Assembly: GCF_021018895.1 (NCBI RefSeq) | Contig: NC_079382.1 | Location: forward strand, 12,202,001-12,266,000 | Reading direction: 5' to 3' | DNA: 64,000 nucleotides | DNA from: Seriola aureovittata | Taxonomy: Eukaryota; Chordata; Actinopteri; Carangiformes; Carangidae | Part shown: positions 1 through 14,133 of the stretch, piece by piece | Position numbering within the stretch: position 1 is the first letter of the stretch | Layout of the letters: the number at the start of each line of letters is the position of its first letter | Made by a program: the position numbers and the translations under genes | The notes under the pieces: generated by a model | The model's database searches: none | Told to the model about the DNA's origin: nothing | Seen by the model: only the letters and a program-made list of their open reading frames with translations

Positions 1-1090
1 GTGTAACCCTGAGGCCAAGGGCAATCCAATCTAGCAGCTGATGCCTTCTTCCCACTCTATAGTTACAGCTACATCTGGACACTTGACTGATTTTAACGAT
101 CACAGCCACCCCTGTAGATCATAAATAATGTCAAGCAATGTATTTTGTCCACTCAAGTGTAAATAGTCTTCATGAAAACTTGGGGCTGTGTCTTCTGTGT
201 AATTGAAAGCCCTGTCTTGCTTGTGCTTGATGAAAAACCCTTGTTGAAACAGCCTGAGGTTTTAACATGCGGCCCACCCCCATCCCCATCCCCGTTCCCT
301 TTTCAATGTCTTATCCTCCAGATTGATATTATCAGATGCATTATACGGCCGTTAATTCACCATGGAAATGGCTTGGGCCGTTCGGTGGCGCAGATGTGTT
401 TCAGTCCCCCCATCACTGGCTGAGTCCAAAGCCTCAGAGCCCCTCTTCTCCTTCTCCTCCTCCTTCTTTTGCTCCTCCAAGGGTTTGGCAGCGGCAGAGA
501 GGCTGGGGGGCAGGGGTGGAGCAGAGGGAGGAGGAGGGGGATGTAATTGAAGGTTGGAACCATGCTATCCCTCAAGGTGCCCCCACCAGCCCATCTCCAT
601 CCTCTCTGCTGTTCAATCCAGGCGATCCATTAGGAGGACAAGGCCTCTGACATGTATTTGAATATGGCCTAGGCGAGTGTGAGAAGGTTTTTCATGTTGC
701 TTGGGCCAGTGTTTGGGACTATCTCCTAGACCTTGTTTTGTCACTGATATGAAGCCAACATCAGACAGTCATATTCAGGCTTGGCATGTGTTGTCGCCAA
801 GCCATTAGGCCTTCTTGCCCGTCACTGGCGTTAACTGCTGTCTTTGTCTGTGATATGCAAATGTCTCCTTTTTTCTTCTTCCTTTTTTTGGGTGGAGGTT
901 AGAGCAGGGTGTAGGCAAAGGCGTTTGCTTACTTTGACTGTGAAATGAGTCTCCTTATGTAAAAGCATCGGCTGTAATGCTGGCCAGCGTTTTATTTACC
1001 GTGACGCTCTCACACCTGATACGGACGATGCTAATTGCAAGCAAATGGTTTTGCTTTCGTGCACCGTCTTCAACAACAGCCCCCCCCCCC

Positions 1091-1137
<47 letters not shown>

Positions 1138-1352
1138 CTTCCCTCCCTCTCTCTCCCAGCAACCCTGCATCCATGCCTGAAAGGAAATTTGGTTTAACCA
1201 TCATCCAAATGATTTCTTGCCAAACTTACTGCCAATTATTAGCAAGTACATATTGTATTTCTGATAACATCAGTCGCCACATTTGCCTCATCTACCATCA
1301 GTTGTTTTCCCTCCAAACAATCGTTAATGTCCTTAATGGCAGCTGTTTGCAG
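1..1352 (+). other. prox1 intron, upstream part
   Basis: Non-coding sequence before the first visible exon. No piece of the large PROX1 N-terminal exon is recognisable here. It contains a G/A-rich patch near 480-540 and a run of 28 C followed by CA repeats at 1080-1136. Confidence 0.8.
1080..1136. repeat. Poly-C run followed by CA microsatellite
   Basis: Twenty-eight C followed by about 15 CA units, in a prox1 intron. Confidence 0.95.
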
Positions 1353-1460
1353 ATCCAGGAGGGTCTCTCCCCAAATCATCTGAAGAAGGCCAAGCTCATG
1401 TTTTTCTACACCCGCTACCCGAGCTCTAACATGCTCAAGATGTTCTTCTCTGATGTCAAG
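1353..1460 (+). CDS. prox1: prox1 coding exon, start of homeo-prospero domain
   Basis: Thirty-six codons from [16 protein letters not shown] to [11 protein letters not shown]. The acceptor is TTTGCAG at 1346-1352 and the donor is GTGAGT at 1461. Both ends are phase 0. This is the first homeodomain helix region of the Prospero family. Confidence 0.94.
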
Positions 1461-3234
1461 GTGAGTCTGGACATGGTCTTGCACTTTAATGTTTCTTTTA
1501 CTTTACAAACTTTGCCAAACATTTTGCCAAATCTCCTGCGATGCTCTCCTTTTTAAATTGGGAAGACATTTCTGTGGCTCTCTCTGGTTTGCTATTTTCA
1601 AACTCATTAGTGGTACCTGTTATTTTCCTGAAATGGTGACTGCTTTTGCAATTTGTTTAAGTGTAATGACAGATAGCACTCTTTCCTGTCTTTTGTCCCA
1701 TTTCTTCCTTGTACATTTGTGAAAGCCCCGGCTTTAAAAGAGGAAGTTTGATTTATTAATTGTGATTTGCCGGCTTCAGTTGTCGTGAACAGTGTGTGCT
1801 TGTCTGTCTCAAAATGAGGCCCTTTCCCTCAGTAAGTTATGGTTTTATGCAAAAGATGAAAGAAGAGGAAGTTGAATGGGTTTATATGAGGGAGCTGGAG
1901 AGCCTATGAGTATTCTAAAGATAAAGAGCGGCATGAGTAATGGAGGGGTGGAGAGGGCAGGGAGGAGGATGGAGCCTAGAGACGGAGGAGTGGTTATCTG
2001 AGCAGGTGTAGGGAGGATGGTTTTATAGAGGGAGGGAGAGGAGAAAGAGTCTGTTTAGGGAACATGGCAAGGATGAGCGTTAGCTCCACTGGGAGTTTAA
2101 TGAAGGAAATTTAGAAAACAAAGCACAATATGTAAGCTGCACACACACAAAAAAAAAAACAAGAACATCAACACAATGGCCGTTGTAGTGTGCACGACCG
2201 TGGTTGTTGGTGTTGTTGTTGTTTCGTGTGTGTGCCCCTCTCGTACCATACGGAGGGGTAAACATTGTGACAGATCCAGGCCATCTTATTCAAATCAGAA
2301 GATAAAGGTTCCCTTTTCTCCCAGCTGCCCCCTCTTGGATGCCATCACCACCAACCGTGACTCGCAACACACATGGCTTTCTTAGATTTTTCATTGGTTT
2401 GGTTGAAAACAGGACACGTGTGAGCAAAGCCGGAAGGCACCTGTAAATGTTGATTCATTACAAAGCCCCCGCCCCCCAATATTACAGCAACCCACCTATT
2501 GGACATTTTTTTGTTGTTAAAACTTGCAGCAGCAATTACTATTAAAGGCCTCACCCACTTTATTTCACTGACTTACCATTCCCAAGGAGGTGGCCTCCTG
2601 ATGAATGGCTTCAACAGATACTTAAACAAGGTCAAGGTAGTTAAGGGTTTTTGTTTTCAGTAGAGAACAATGGAGTCAAGCTGTAAGTTAGTAGACATGT
2701 ATGGGAATGAGACTGACTATCTAATTAGATTCAGCCGGCGCAGCCTCTTAGCGAGTGGCAGTCTTCAGACAAAAGTCTTGAAGGCTAATCAGGTCTCGAC
2801 TAATCAGGTCTTGACTGTTGAGAACCTAATGAACGTGGGAAGTAGGTTGCCTTAACAACTGGGGATGCTGTAGCTGTTTTGCCCCTTGATTAAGCTCCTT
2901 TCAAGACGATTGTGACTTTTTTCTGACTTTTGGTGTTTTTGAAATGTTTTGACAGATGTGTCATAATACCATTGTTGGTGCTGCTGATGACGGCCTACGG
3001 TATCATCCCAGCAGCTTTAAGACGTCTCATTATTATTGCAGATAGTGTTTTGATGAAAGATGAATAATTATAACACATTGATGAACAGATTAAATAAATA
3101 TATTCGGTCAATTGATAAAGTCAGCTGAAGTTATTGCCTTTGTAAACAGGGATGTTTATGGATGTGCTGCATATCATTATAGGATGTTTGCACCTTGATG
3201 CACAAATGTCTTTCATTTTTAAGTAAACACAGTC

Positions 3235-3284
<50 letters not shown>

Positions 3285-4199
3285 CCATCCTGCATTCATC
3301 TCTGTGGCTCTTTTCGCAACAAGCCTCAGTATATGGGCCAGTCATGTGCTGTGGAGTAGCGGGGGTCAGGAGGGTTTTCCCTTTTCTATATGTCATTCCT
3401 TCTCTTTTCTTTTCTTTTTTTTTTTGCTGATGGTGTGGCATGGTATGTGTGCCTCGGCGGTGCCGGGGAGAAAGAAAAGCCAGCGGCTGGATTTTGAGTC
3501 GCCGCAGTAACAAAAGCCCGCTTTCCAGGGCCGCTTTTTGTGTGCAGTCAGCCAATAGGCAGCCGGAGATTATCTCCCACAATTCACCCCTGCGAAAACA
3601 GGAAACGTTGGAAAGCCCTGATGACTGTGAAGGGGCTTACGAGAGAGAGAGGGAGAAAGAGAGAGGGAGAGAGGGAGGCCCGTACAGGCTTCTCTGTCTT
3701 TCTGCTCTCCTCTCCGGTTGTTCTGGATGTAGCTTAGCATTCTGAGGTCATCTGTGTGCTTTCTGCTCCATTGTTGACCACTGTGTCACAGAAAGTATTG
3801 GCTAGAGACACACTTTGGCTTTTCAACCAAATGCTTCTCGGCTAAACATTTTTTATCCTAAACAAACCAAAATACAAAACTGTAAAATCATTTTTATTAT
3901 ACATATTAATACATTAGCTGATATGTGTGTGGAAGTTTGGCACAGTGCCTGAATGTTTCTGGCAGGTGACTGATATAGTTTAGACCAAGGATACTTGAGT
4001 GTTTTCCTATTCTGGACTTAAGTATGTGTCTGTGCATGAGCAGGACATGTGTGTGCGTGTGTGTGTGTGTGTGTGCGTGCGCCACTTTCTATCTTGTGCT
4101 GTTAGCACTAAGCGCTGACCTTTCACAGGCTCTTGAGTGTGAGTGTGAGAAACACGCTCTCGCTGTCTCTCTCTCATCTGCCTCTCAGCCAGGCGCACG

Positions 4200-4230
<31 letters not shown>

Positions 4231-4293
4231 ACACACACACACACACACACACGCGCTCCCTTACACACTATGCTCAAATGCAGTGCGTTGACT

Positions 4294-4324
<31 letters not shown>

Positions 4325-5347
4325 CCCCATCCTGCATTCATCTCTGTGGCTCTTTTCGCAACAAGCCTCAGTATATGGGCCAGTCATGTGCTGTGGAGTA
4401 GCGGGGGTCAGGAGGGTTTTCCCTTTTCTATATGTCATTCCTTCTCTTTTCTTTTCTTTTTTTTTTTGCTGATGGTGTGGCATGGTATGTGTGCCTCGGC
4501 GGTGCCGGGGAGAAAGAAAAGCCAGCGGCTGGATTTTGAGTCGCCGCAGTAACAAAAGCCCGCTTTCCAGGGCCGCTTTTTGTGTGCAGTCAGCCAATAG
4601 GCAGCCGGAGATTATCTCCCACAATTCACCCCTGCGAAAACAGGAAACGTTGGAAAGCCCTGATGACTGTGAAGGGGCTTACGAGAGAGAGAGGGAGAAA
4701 GAGAAAGAGAGAGGGAGAGAGGGAGGCCCGTACAGGCTTCTCTGTCTTTCTGCTCTCCTCTCCGGTTGTTCTGGATGTAGCTTAGCATTCTGAGGTCATC
4801 TGTGTGCTTTCTGCTCCATTGTTGACCACTGTGTCACAGAAAGTATTGGCTGGAGACACACTTTGGCTTTTCAACCAAATGCTTCTCGGCTAAACATTTT
4901 TTATCCTAAACAAACCAAAATACAAAACTGTAAAATCATTTTTATTATACATATTAATACATTAGCTGATATGTGTGTGGAAGTTTGGCACAGTGCCTGA
5001 ATGTTTCTGGCAGGTGACTGATATAGTTTAGACCAAGGATACTTGAGTGTTTTCCTATTCTGGACTTAAGTATGTGTCTGTGCATGAGCAGGACATGTGT
5101 GTGCGTGTGTGTGTGTGTGTGTGCGTGCGCCACTTTCTATCTTGTGCTGTTAGCACTAAGCGCTGACCTTTCACAGGCTCTTGAGTGTGAGTGTGAGAAA
5201 CACGCTCTCGCTGTCTCTCTCTCATCTGCCTCTCAGCCAGGCGCACGCACACACACACACACACACACACTCACACACACACACACACACACGCGCTCCC
5301 TTACACACTATGCTCAAATGCAGTGCGTTGACTCAAACACACACACT

Positions 5348-5380
<33 letters not shown>

Positions 5381-6739
5381 ACATTTTCCTCACTGCATCT
5401 CATGTCTGTGCTGGCTGACCCCTGCCAGCTCTGATTAAGGAGCTGCAGTGATGTGCTTCTTTGAACCGATTCCCTCCTTTTACACTGAACACACTCGTCC
5501 TTAGCTGCTATCAGGGGGTCTCTGTCCCCCCACCAGCAACTTAATGAACCAAGACTGCTGGAAGCTGTAGGGTGACTTGCCAAAATTGAGTCCCTGAGTG
5601 TGTTGAGTGCAGTAGATGGGGATATGATATAATTTGGTGTATTTACCTGCATGTACTGTAAATATTGTATCTTTTGTGCGCTCTGCGCTGTGATTGAGCC
5701 ACAGTTCACTTCAGTTGCACGGGCCCTAATACATCTTCTCCTGAGCTGTCGGTATAATAAAGTAATCCTTGTCCAAAGTGACAAATCTATCCATCACTCG
5801 GCTGCAGTGACACCAAAGGTCCCCTGCATGAGCGATGGTAACTCTTTCACTGACTTTAATCTCGGTATGTAGCACTCAGTCTCACTTGCGCTCAGATGCA
5901 TGTACGCACACATGCTTGCACAGATCAACACCAATTCACTTGTTTCTCCCCAGTAAGACTTGTTCCGATCTTACGCGCGAGGAAAGGTTGATACAACGCT
6001 GGCGGCTTGAGTGTAACAGTGTGTTTGTGCTCTGTCACCCTCCGACTGTCTGCTACATTGTGTGTGTTTAAGAATAGCCCCGTGCAGCCGATGTATTTGT
6101 AAGTGTCAGTAGTTTGTTTGTTTGACACTCCGATGTCACGACCCCAGCTTGCTGACTGCTCACGTTCCGACCCTCTGCCCCCCCCCCCCACACACAAGCA
6201 AAACGCCATTGTCCGACAGCGCTGACCTGCACCCGTCCTCCTCTCCTCCCTCCCTCAATTCCCCATTTATGCTCACCCTGCACTTTAGGACAGCCACCAT
6301 GCTACCCCCTCCTCTCCCCCTGCACACACCCTCCCAAACCCCTGCCAAACAATGTCAAGCGGACTTATTCTTTTCCACTCCGCCATTATGTCATCATTCC
6401 AGAAAGGCACGGCCCTCTCCTTTAGCCCCGTCCCACCTTGGTCCAACTATCTCGCCTCTTCTGATTCGCCAACGCTTCTGCCTGTCTTTTCTGTTCTGTT
6501 GCCTCGCCCTCCCATCCTCATGTGCTTGCGTGCGTTTGACTGCCATCCCAGATCGCGAAGAGTGTGCGTGCATGTTTGTGTGTGTGTGTCTGTGTGTTGT
6601 CGAACAATAGCCAGAGCCTAATCTCCATGTCAAAACCGCTCTGCCTCCCCAGCGAGCAGTCCGCTCAGCGTTTAGTAGCGTTTTGTCCCCCCATTCTTCC
6701 AGCACCACAAAAAGAGCAGAGGGGAGGGAGGAGTGAAGG

Positions 6740-6809
<70 letters not shown>

Positions 6810-8662
6810 TTTTGTGTGTGTGTGTGTATGTTTGAACGAAGGGCGTGGGTGATGGTTAGGGGTATCAACTTTTCGGAGGCCAGAATTTTGAAATTATGAG
6901 ATGGAATTACGAGGAGTCGCTGAAGTGAAGTAAAGTTGTTATATTAATGCGTTTAGGGGTTTGATCTGAGCTGACTCGGCTAGGAAGGATCCTGAGCCCC
7001 TGAGGTCCTTATCTAGTGGTTTGGATGTTTAGACAGTGTGTTTTCACTGCTGAGACCAGGCGGAAAAAAAGAGCTGGGACCAGCCGAGGGTCTTAATAGG
7101 TTTACCTCGCCCTATTGAATCCAGCCGAGCGGCACAGATCAGATAGCCACAGCCTTCTCTGCGGCGCTTATCGTCTCTGTCTTTCTCTTTCTGTCTTTTT
7201 CTCTCTCTCTTTCTTGTCTTTTTTTTTTGCTTTTTTTTTTTTGCTTTTTCTTCTCCTTTCTTCCTGCCTGGGAGGTGCGGACAGGGGAGGAGAATCAGGG
7301 TGTAATTGGTGAACGGGGTTAAGTACATGTTTGAGCCCCCTGCGGGCCAGGGCGCTTCAGATGATGACTTAATCGTTTTTCTGGTCAATTATGTGTTTGC
7401 GGTCTTACCCCCCACCCGCCTTCCACCTCTCCCTCCACTTTCAGGGTTATGATAGGGGGGGGGGGGGGGGGTCTGCTCCCAGTGGGAAAGATGAACTACA
7501 CACACACACACACACTCTCTCCTGCTCCCCCTTCCCCCCTTCTTGCTCACTGTCTTACTTAATGTCTCTATTATCTTCCCTCATTCCGCGACCTGTGTTC
7601 TCTCTTATTCTACTCTTTCATCTTTCTCTTTCTGTTTCTTCACACTCTTTTAAGTCAACCCCTCATGTCCCAGCTTCCTGATGCGAACTGACTTGCTGTC
7701 ACCCTTCCACTTCTTCCCTTCCTCTCATGCTCAAATCCAGTTGCTTAATAAGGTTAACACACGATAGTCTTCCCTACTCAAGTGTATTTACAGATCCCGT
7801 GTATTTCCACTCAGAATGTCTGAGATTTTTAAGTGATAATTGAGAATAAACGCAAACAGACTGACACCAAACAGTGCTAACTCCCCCTCGTCTCTCGTTC
7901 CAGTTTAACCGCTGCATAACCTCCCAGCTGATCAAATGGTTCAGCAACTTCAGGGAGTTCTACTACATCCAGATGGAGAAGTTTGCCCGCCAGGCCATCA
8001 ACGACGGAGTCACCGGAGCCGAGGAGTTGAGCGTCAGCCGCGACTGCGAGCTCTTCCGGGCACTAAACATGCACTACAACAAGGCCAACGACTTCGAGGT
8101 AAACACCCGCACCTTCAGTGAACGAATGCAGACCAAACTGTAAAGGAGACAGATGAGAGGTGATGAGAGCTTAATTGTGGTCCATATAAAAACAAACAAA
8201 CAAACAAACAAACAAAACAAAAAAACTTTGAAATTCACCTGATGCCTCGTGATGCAGACGGGTAGTGTGACACCGTCTCACTGTGTCCTCTCTGACACCG
8301 CCTTGCTGTAACTGTTCTCAGTGCTGAGTTCAAGTCTCTTCTACATCCTGCCGCACTCTGCGCACTATACTATAATTTACACGGTCGCTTTGCCGTGAAA
8401 ACCATCTCCTGAACAGCGCAAGGTTTCAGCTTTGCGACAATGTGTTTTCTCAGAAACACCTACGGATTTTTAAAGAGGTAAAAGAGTTTTGTGTGTATCG
8501 GAAAAAATCAAAATCATCACATAATAATAATAAGAAAGTGTTGTTTTCTAAAGGGTGCATCACAGGGATGTGAGGAACTCTCATCCAATGAGGAAGAAAC
8601 CTTACTGACAGCACGCTCGTTTTGCCTCTTCCTCACTGTTAATTTCCCCTTGGTGGTTCTGC

Positions 8663-8711
<49 letters not shown>

Positions 8712-9009
8712 AAACCACATTTCACTTCCCTGTCCTCATTTACCTTTCATCTGCGGTGAGATGTTTATGTGTGCATTGTGTACATATCTTCCAGTGCATT
8801 GTAATCGTAAATTCTCATCAGGCAACTTCACCTTTAATATGTTTCATTTGTCTTACTTCTCCTTTTGCCACCTTATCGCATGTGTGTGTGTGTGTGTGTG
8901 TGTGTGAGGGAGGGAAACGTTTCAGGATCGCCAGTGCTCTCTCAATGTCAGCTGACAATAGACCTTTAAAAGGCTTGTATTAAGAAGGACCTGGAGTGAT
9001 CTGGGCTGC

Positions 9010-9040
<31 letters not shown>

Positions 9041-9592
9041 TTGTCAGAGAGATCGAGTCTATGTGCGTTCGTGTATGTGTGTTTTGTTGTTGCTGCATTT
9101 CCCAGTGTCCTGTTCACCTCGAAGGGTACAGCCGTCCCTTGGACCGGCCTGGCATGCTGGCAAAGCACTTCTCCAGTGTGTGCGCGTGTGTGTGTGTGTG
9201 TGTGTGTGTGTGTCACTTTGAGGGGGGAAAAAATCTCACTGTTATCAAGGTTAAGCGTCCTACTGTTTTAGTGAGAGGAAGGGGAGAGAAAGAGGGGGAG
9301 AGGGGGAAGAGGGAGATGGATAGATAGGGGATAGAGGGTGAGAGCTCGGAGACAAAGGAGAAAGCGATGAAGGGAGGGAGAAAGGGAATCAAGGGGGAAT
9401 GGAAAGGGGAGAAAGAAGGGTAGAAGGAGAGAGGGGGGAAAGAGAGATGACGTGCAGGAGAGAAGTGCCCTTGCGAGCGGTGGGAGTTTTGCAAGCGCTC
9501 ACATTTAAAGTGCTTCACTCTCTTTCTCTCTGTTTCCGTCTATCTCTCTCTGTCTGTTATTTGTCCACTGGGGCTCCTCTGTGTGCACCCAA

Positions 9593-9623
<31 letters not shown>

Positions 9624-11722
9624 CACACACACACACGCACACACACACTTCCCCATACACACTTCCCCACATCCATCTTCAGCCCTCTTAAGGGAGGCTT
9701 TGAAAGACTCTGGCAGGCAGAAGCATTTGTATATATGAGGTCTCAATAAGCCCAAAGTCCATCAGAGCAAAGCGCAAAGTAAAAATGACACCATTCCCTC
9801 TGTTCAGCTGCTCATCATGACTAGAGCAGAAATGATTTGTTTAATGACAGGAAAATAGCTTTAACTCAAGAGGACATTGACCCTTCACCTACAGCCTCGC
9901 ACTGACATTTTACGCTCATTTAGAGAAAACTTAAACCTTAAACGGGTGTAGCACCTTTGATTTTTACATGATTAACGGTAAAAGCAAATTGGATTGCTAA
10001 AGAATAATAACAGTATTTTTTTCTTTTTTCTGTTCTAATCATTTAGGTTTAATTTTTCCTGGTCCTGGAATCAGTGTTTTTTTTGTTTTTTGTTTTTTTT
10101 TCTCCTGAGGCTTGTTTTCTTTTTTCATATCAAATTATGCTCTGCTTATGGTAAATCACCTGACACCCACGACAGGAAATGGAAGTCCCTGTTGGGAAAT
10201 AATCTCCCAAAAACACACAGCTTCACAAACTTGATTGTGATATCAATGTCCTTGTTTTGGAGACAATGTTTTTAGTCAGAGATTTACATCAGACATGTTT
10301 TAAGACATGTACTGTAAAATTCTATACTAAAATTAATTTGTGTCTTTTTTTTCTTACAAAGAGTTACAAATGTTTTCTTTCACTGGGAAATCCACAACCT
10401 GTGAATCTACAGATATTTTTCATTTCAAAAGATTAACACCTGAACACAAGTCGTCTCCTACTTCAAGTTTCCACATCACACATGTGAAAGTTTAATATTG
10501 GACCGTGACTGGCCTCCGAACTATTTGTGAATCTTAAGGTGAGCACCGAGAAACTTTCCTCCTTTTGCAGATTCATTTGAAAAGCTCTGTGTCAAACTCT
10601 GCACATGCATCATTCTGCACAGTGGAGCTAAAACATGCCCTAAAAATAAGTAAATAATAAAAATCTAACTATCGGAAGCTTGTATTACAGAACAGTTGGG
10701 CCAAATGTAAACTGGATGTGTACATAACTTAAAAATATATATCTCTGAATGATTCATAGACAGGTTTGCAATGAACCAGCCACAAGAAACTATATTATTG
10801 CAACCCCCCCCCCCCCCCAAAAAAAAAAAAAGTTTGTACGCAGCACCCAACAAATATGCCATTACTGCCCAAGCTGTGGTAACGTGCAACATCTTTTCCC
10901 CCTGACAAACCCCCTTCTTGCATGCACTTCCTGTCACACCTCAGACAAGACTATCATTCTTCTCCTGGCACCAGGAAGCTACTGTTGAAAAAGGCTTAAG
11001 GGGAACAGCCTATTTGCATACATAAATGTGAAAATTTGCAAGAAGACAGACAGAGAGGAAAAGAGTGAGAGAGGCCAGGTGAATAAGTCTTCTATTGGCC
11101 GAGGAGCTGCAGTAGTTGGGGGAGCGAGGGTGGAGGAGGGAGGGAAGGTGTTTTGCATATTAAGGTTTTTTTTTTTTTTTGCCGGGCAGGTGTCTGAGAG
11201 ATACAGGAGCTGATTAGAGTTTAACACAAGGAAAATTTGCCCAGCCATGCAAATTCTAACCCCCCTGACAAACCAACCGCCTTGGTGAGCACGAAGACTC
11301 TGCGCCTAAGTGTTTGTGTGTGGCTTTTCGGTGTGTGTGTGTGTGTGTGTGGGGGTGTTATTTGTGTGTATGACCGTGTGTGTTTGTGAGTGTGGGTGCG
11401 TGGGTTGTGTGTTTTTTTGCTGTTTGATGTTTGTGTGGGAATGATGTGTTTGTGTGTATTACATATGTACGCGGACACATTTGTTATGTTTTTCCGTCTT
11501 ATGTGTGTGTGTGTGTGTGAGTGTGTGTGTGTGTGTGTGAGTCATAGAGGTAATGTGGAGATGGAAATGTACTGGATGTGTATCTGGATGCCCCCAAGGC
11601 CCTTTTCTGTGGATCTCTCCCCTTTCTCCTCCACCACCTCCTCCTCCTCCTCCTCCTCTTCCTCTTCCTCCCCTACCTGCCTGCACCACCACTTGAAACA
11701 GGAGCCTACGCAGATTCAGCAA

Positions 11723-11776
<54 letters not shown>

Positions 11777-14078
11777 AGTTTTCCCTTTGCCAGCTTCTGC
11801 ATCATCAAAGTTCCATCCACCTTGGTGGCGTCTTTGGAATGAATATGTCCTCTGTTTCAGTGATCACACACACACACACATACACACACATACATAGACA
11901 CACACACACGTCTGTGGCCTTTCTTGTTTGATGCTAATCTGCTCTGTCACTGTGCTGGCCTAATACGCTCCCCATCTCCCTCCCAGCTCCTCTTTTGTCG
12001 CGATTGTTTCCCCTTTTCCTTTCATATCCCTCCTCCCTCACTCCCTCTCGTCGTTCTCTCTTCCTTCTGTTGCCTCTCTCCTTTCATTCTTTCATCCTCC
12101 TCTTTTGCATGTCTTCCGCTATCCCCCCTCCTCCTACTCCTCCTCCTCTCCCTCGCTTTTTCCCCCCCATTAGGAAGTTTTAATGGCATAATTGTCACAT
12201 TCCTTCTGGCACAATGAACACCAGCGGTAATTAAAGAGCTTGCCGTTAATTACCTAGACCCTGGCTCTACTTTCCTCTTTTCTCAGCCCCCCTCCTGATC
12301 CCCTCTCTTCTTCTCTTTCTTCTCCGCTTCTCATTCGCTCTGTCCATCACCATCAAAGTCTTCTGAAACACACCCGGCCTCCCAAAGCCTTGACTTTGAG
12401 CAAGCAGCGCTTTCATGTGAGGACTCAAGTGAAAATTCTCGCTTAGTGTCCTTTTCTTTTTACTCCGCAGCCACCTCTCTCTGTCTTTGAACCCCCAATG
12501 ACAACACACATCATCTTTCATAAGACAGGAATGTGTGTGACCTGGTAATGGGTTAGAGACAGCGAGGGAGAGAGGGAGAGAGAGCTGGGGTCTGATAAAG
12601 AGGCAGTTTTATGATGGCTCTGGGAAACTCTCAGATTTCCATAGGACAGACTAGGCCAAGTTTCCTCTGTCAGTGGCCACTCCTCCCACAGAGGACACAC
12701 ACTCACGCATACATGCATACATGCACACATCTCGGCATTTAAAAAGAGGAAGTCCCTATGATCTCTATGTGAGAGGGTGGTACCAGCGAAAACAGTGAGA
12801 AGCCTTCGTCCGCACACACACACAACGCAGGTATCGTGTGTCCTCTCTTATCAGCTGCTCTGTCTCCATTTGGAAAGATGTGTCACCCCTTTTGTCCCTC
12901 TTCCTCTTTTGTCTATCCATCTGTCTGTCATCCCTCTATTTGAAATGATAACACCCTGCCACAGACACGCACTTACCCACTGTGCTTTTATTCGTTTATT
13001 TTTTTCATCAAATGTGACCAAATACTGACAGAAAACTTTCCAATGTTCGACTTTTCCGCTCGAAGTCCTCCCTTCTTCCTCCCTTTGCCTTTTCCCCTCA
13101 TCATCCTCTCTTCCTCCCTCTTTTCTTTCCTGCTTTTCATCCCACTGTCTCTCTCTCTCCGTCTCCCTCCTTCCCGCTCTCTCAGTGTCTCTCCCAACTC
13201 TCCATCCATTACCAGAGCCACAGAGAGCTGAGAGCAGATGCTGTCTGTCCAACCGCCGTGCCCCATAGCATTGTGTGCTTCACCTCTCCTTCCCCCCTCT
13301 CTCCCTCGTTCCTCCTCTTCAGTCCCTCTCGGGGCTCCATTTGTTCTCCACCCAGAGAGGCTAATGTCTGTTTTCTCCTCCTCCTCCTGCTGCTTTTCCC
13401 CTTCGTGTCTTGCACTCCTTCATCCCTGGTGTTTTTCTTCTTTTTTTTTTTTTTTTTTCCAACGCCACATAGGGCATGGTGTGTCTGTGTGCGTGTGAGT
13501 GTGTGTGTGGGTGGGTTATGTCTTTGACCGGGGTTCGACCTCAGGGAATTTGAGGTGAAAAGGTCACGGCTGTTGCACTGGATGCACAGGCCAAGACACA
13601 GACACAGATTCAAACATGTTTGAACATACATAAGTACCTAAAAACACACACAGGTCTGGTGTTTTCTCTGAAAGGCTCTAGGGTTTTCTTTGAAGAGCGA
13701 ATGAAGGAAAAAAGAGGTAGAAGATAGAAGGAGAGAGATGAAAAGCTGGCTGTATAGATTTAGGTTCAGAGCTGCCAAAAATACAACCGATAGTTTGCCA
13801 GTGGGTTTATGTCAACAACACCACACACACACACACACACACTCAAACACACACCTCCTCTCACCACCCCCCTAAAATCTACAGTATCTGCTGTCATTCC
13901 AATCTCATTCACTCCCATTGAGAAAAGATCTCATCTCACCAACAGTCAACAACATCCCTACTATAGGCTACATGTGCATTTATCACTTTATCATTTATCA
14001 CTTGCAGCTGTACTGGATGCTGTCACATACAGCAAATAATAATGAGGAGAGTACTTGCTGTCCTTGTACAGAGGCAGC

Positions 14079-14133
<55 letters not shown>

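Larger units (their letters stand above)
1461..7903 (+). other. prox1 intron, 6443 bp
   Basis: Flanked by GTGAGT and a CCAG acceptor; both sides are phase 0. It holds the 1.0-kb tandem duplication (3283-5336), CA and TG arrays, a CT-rich block at 7160-7260 and two unique GC-balanced blocks near 6895-7160 and 7290-7400. No coding exon is visible in it. Confidence 0.9.

Noticed and set aside
1..1352. Possible end of the large prox1 N-terminal exon
   Set aside because: No frame here resembles PROX1 before the homeo-prospero domain, and the exon at 1353 has a clear acceptor.
3121..4624. Two identical frames starting [15 protein letters not shown], a possible duplicated gene
   Set aside because: They are identical only because the DNA is tandemly duplicated; they run into CA repeats and lie antisense in a prox1 intron with no recognised family.
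13525..13545. GGGGTTCGACCTC, like a tRNA B box
   Set aside because: No A box, no acceptor-stem pairing and no cloverleaf in the flanks.
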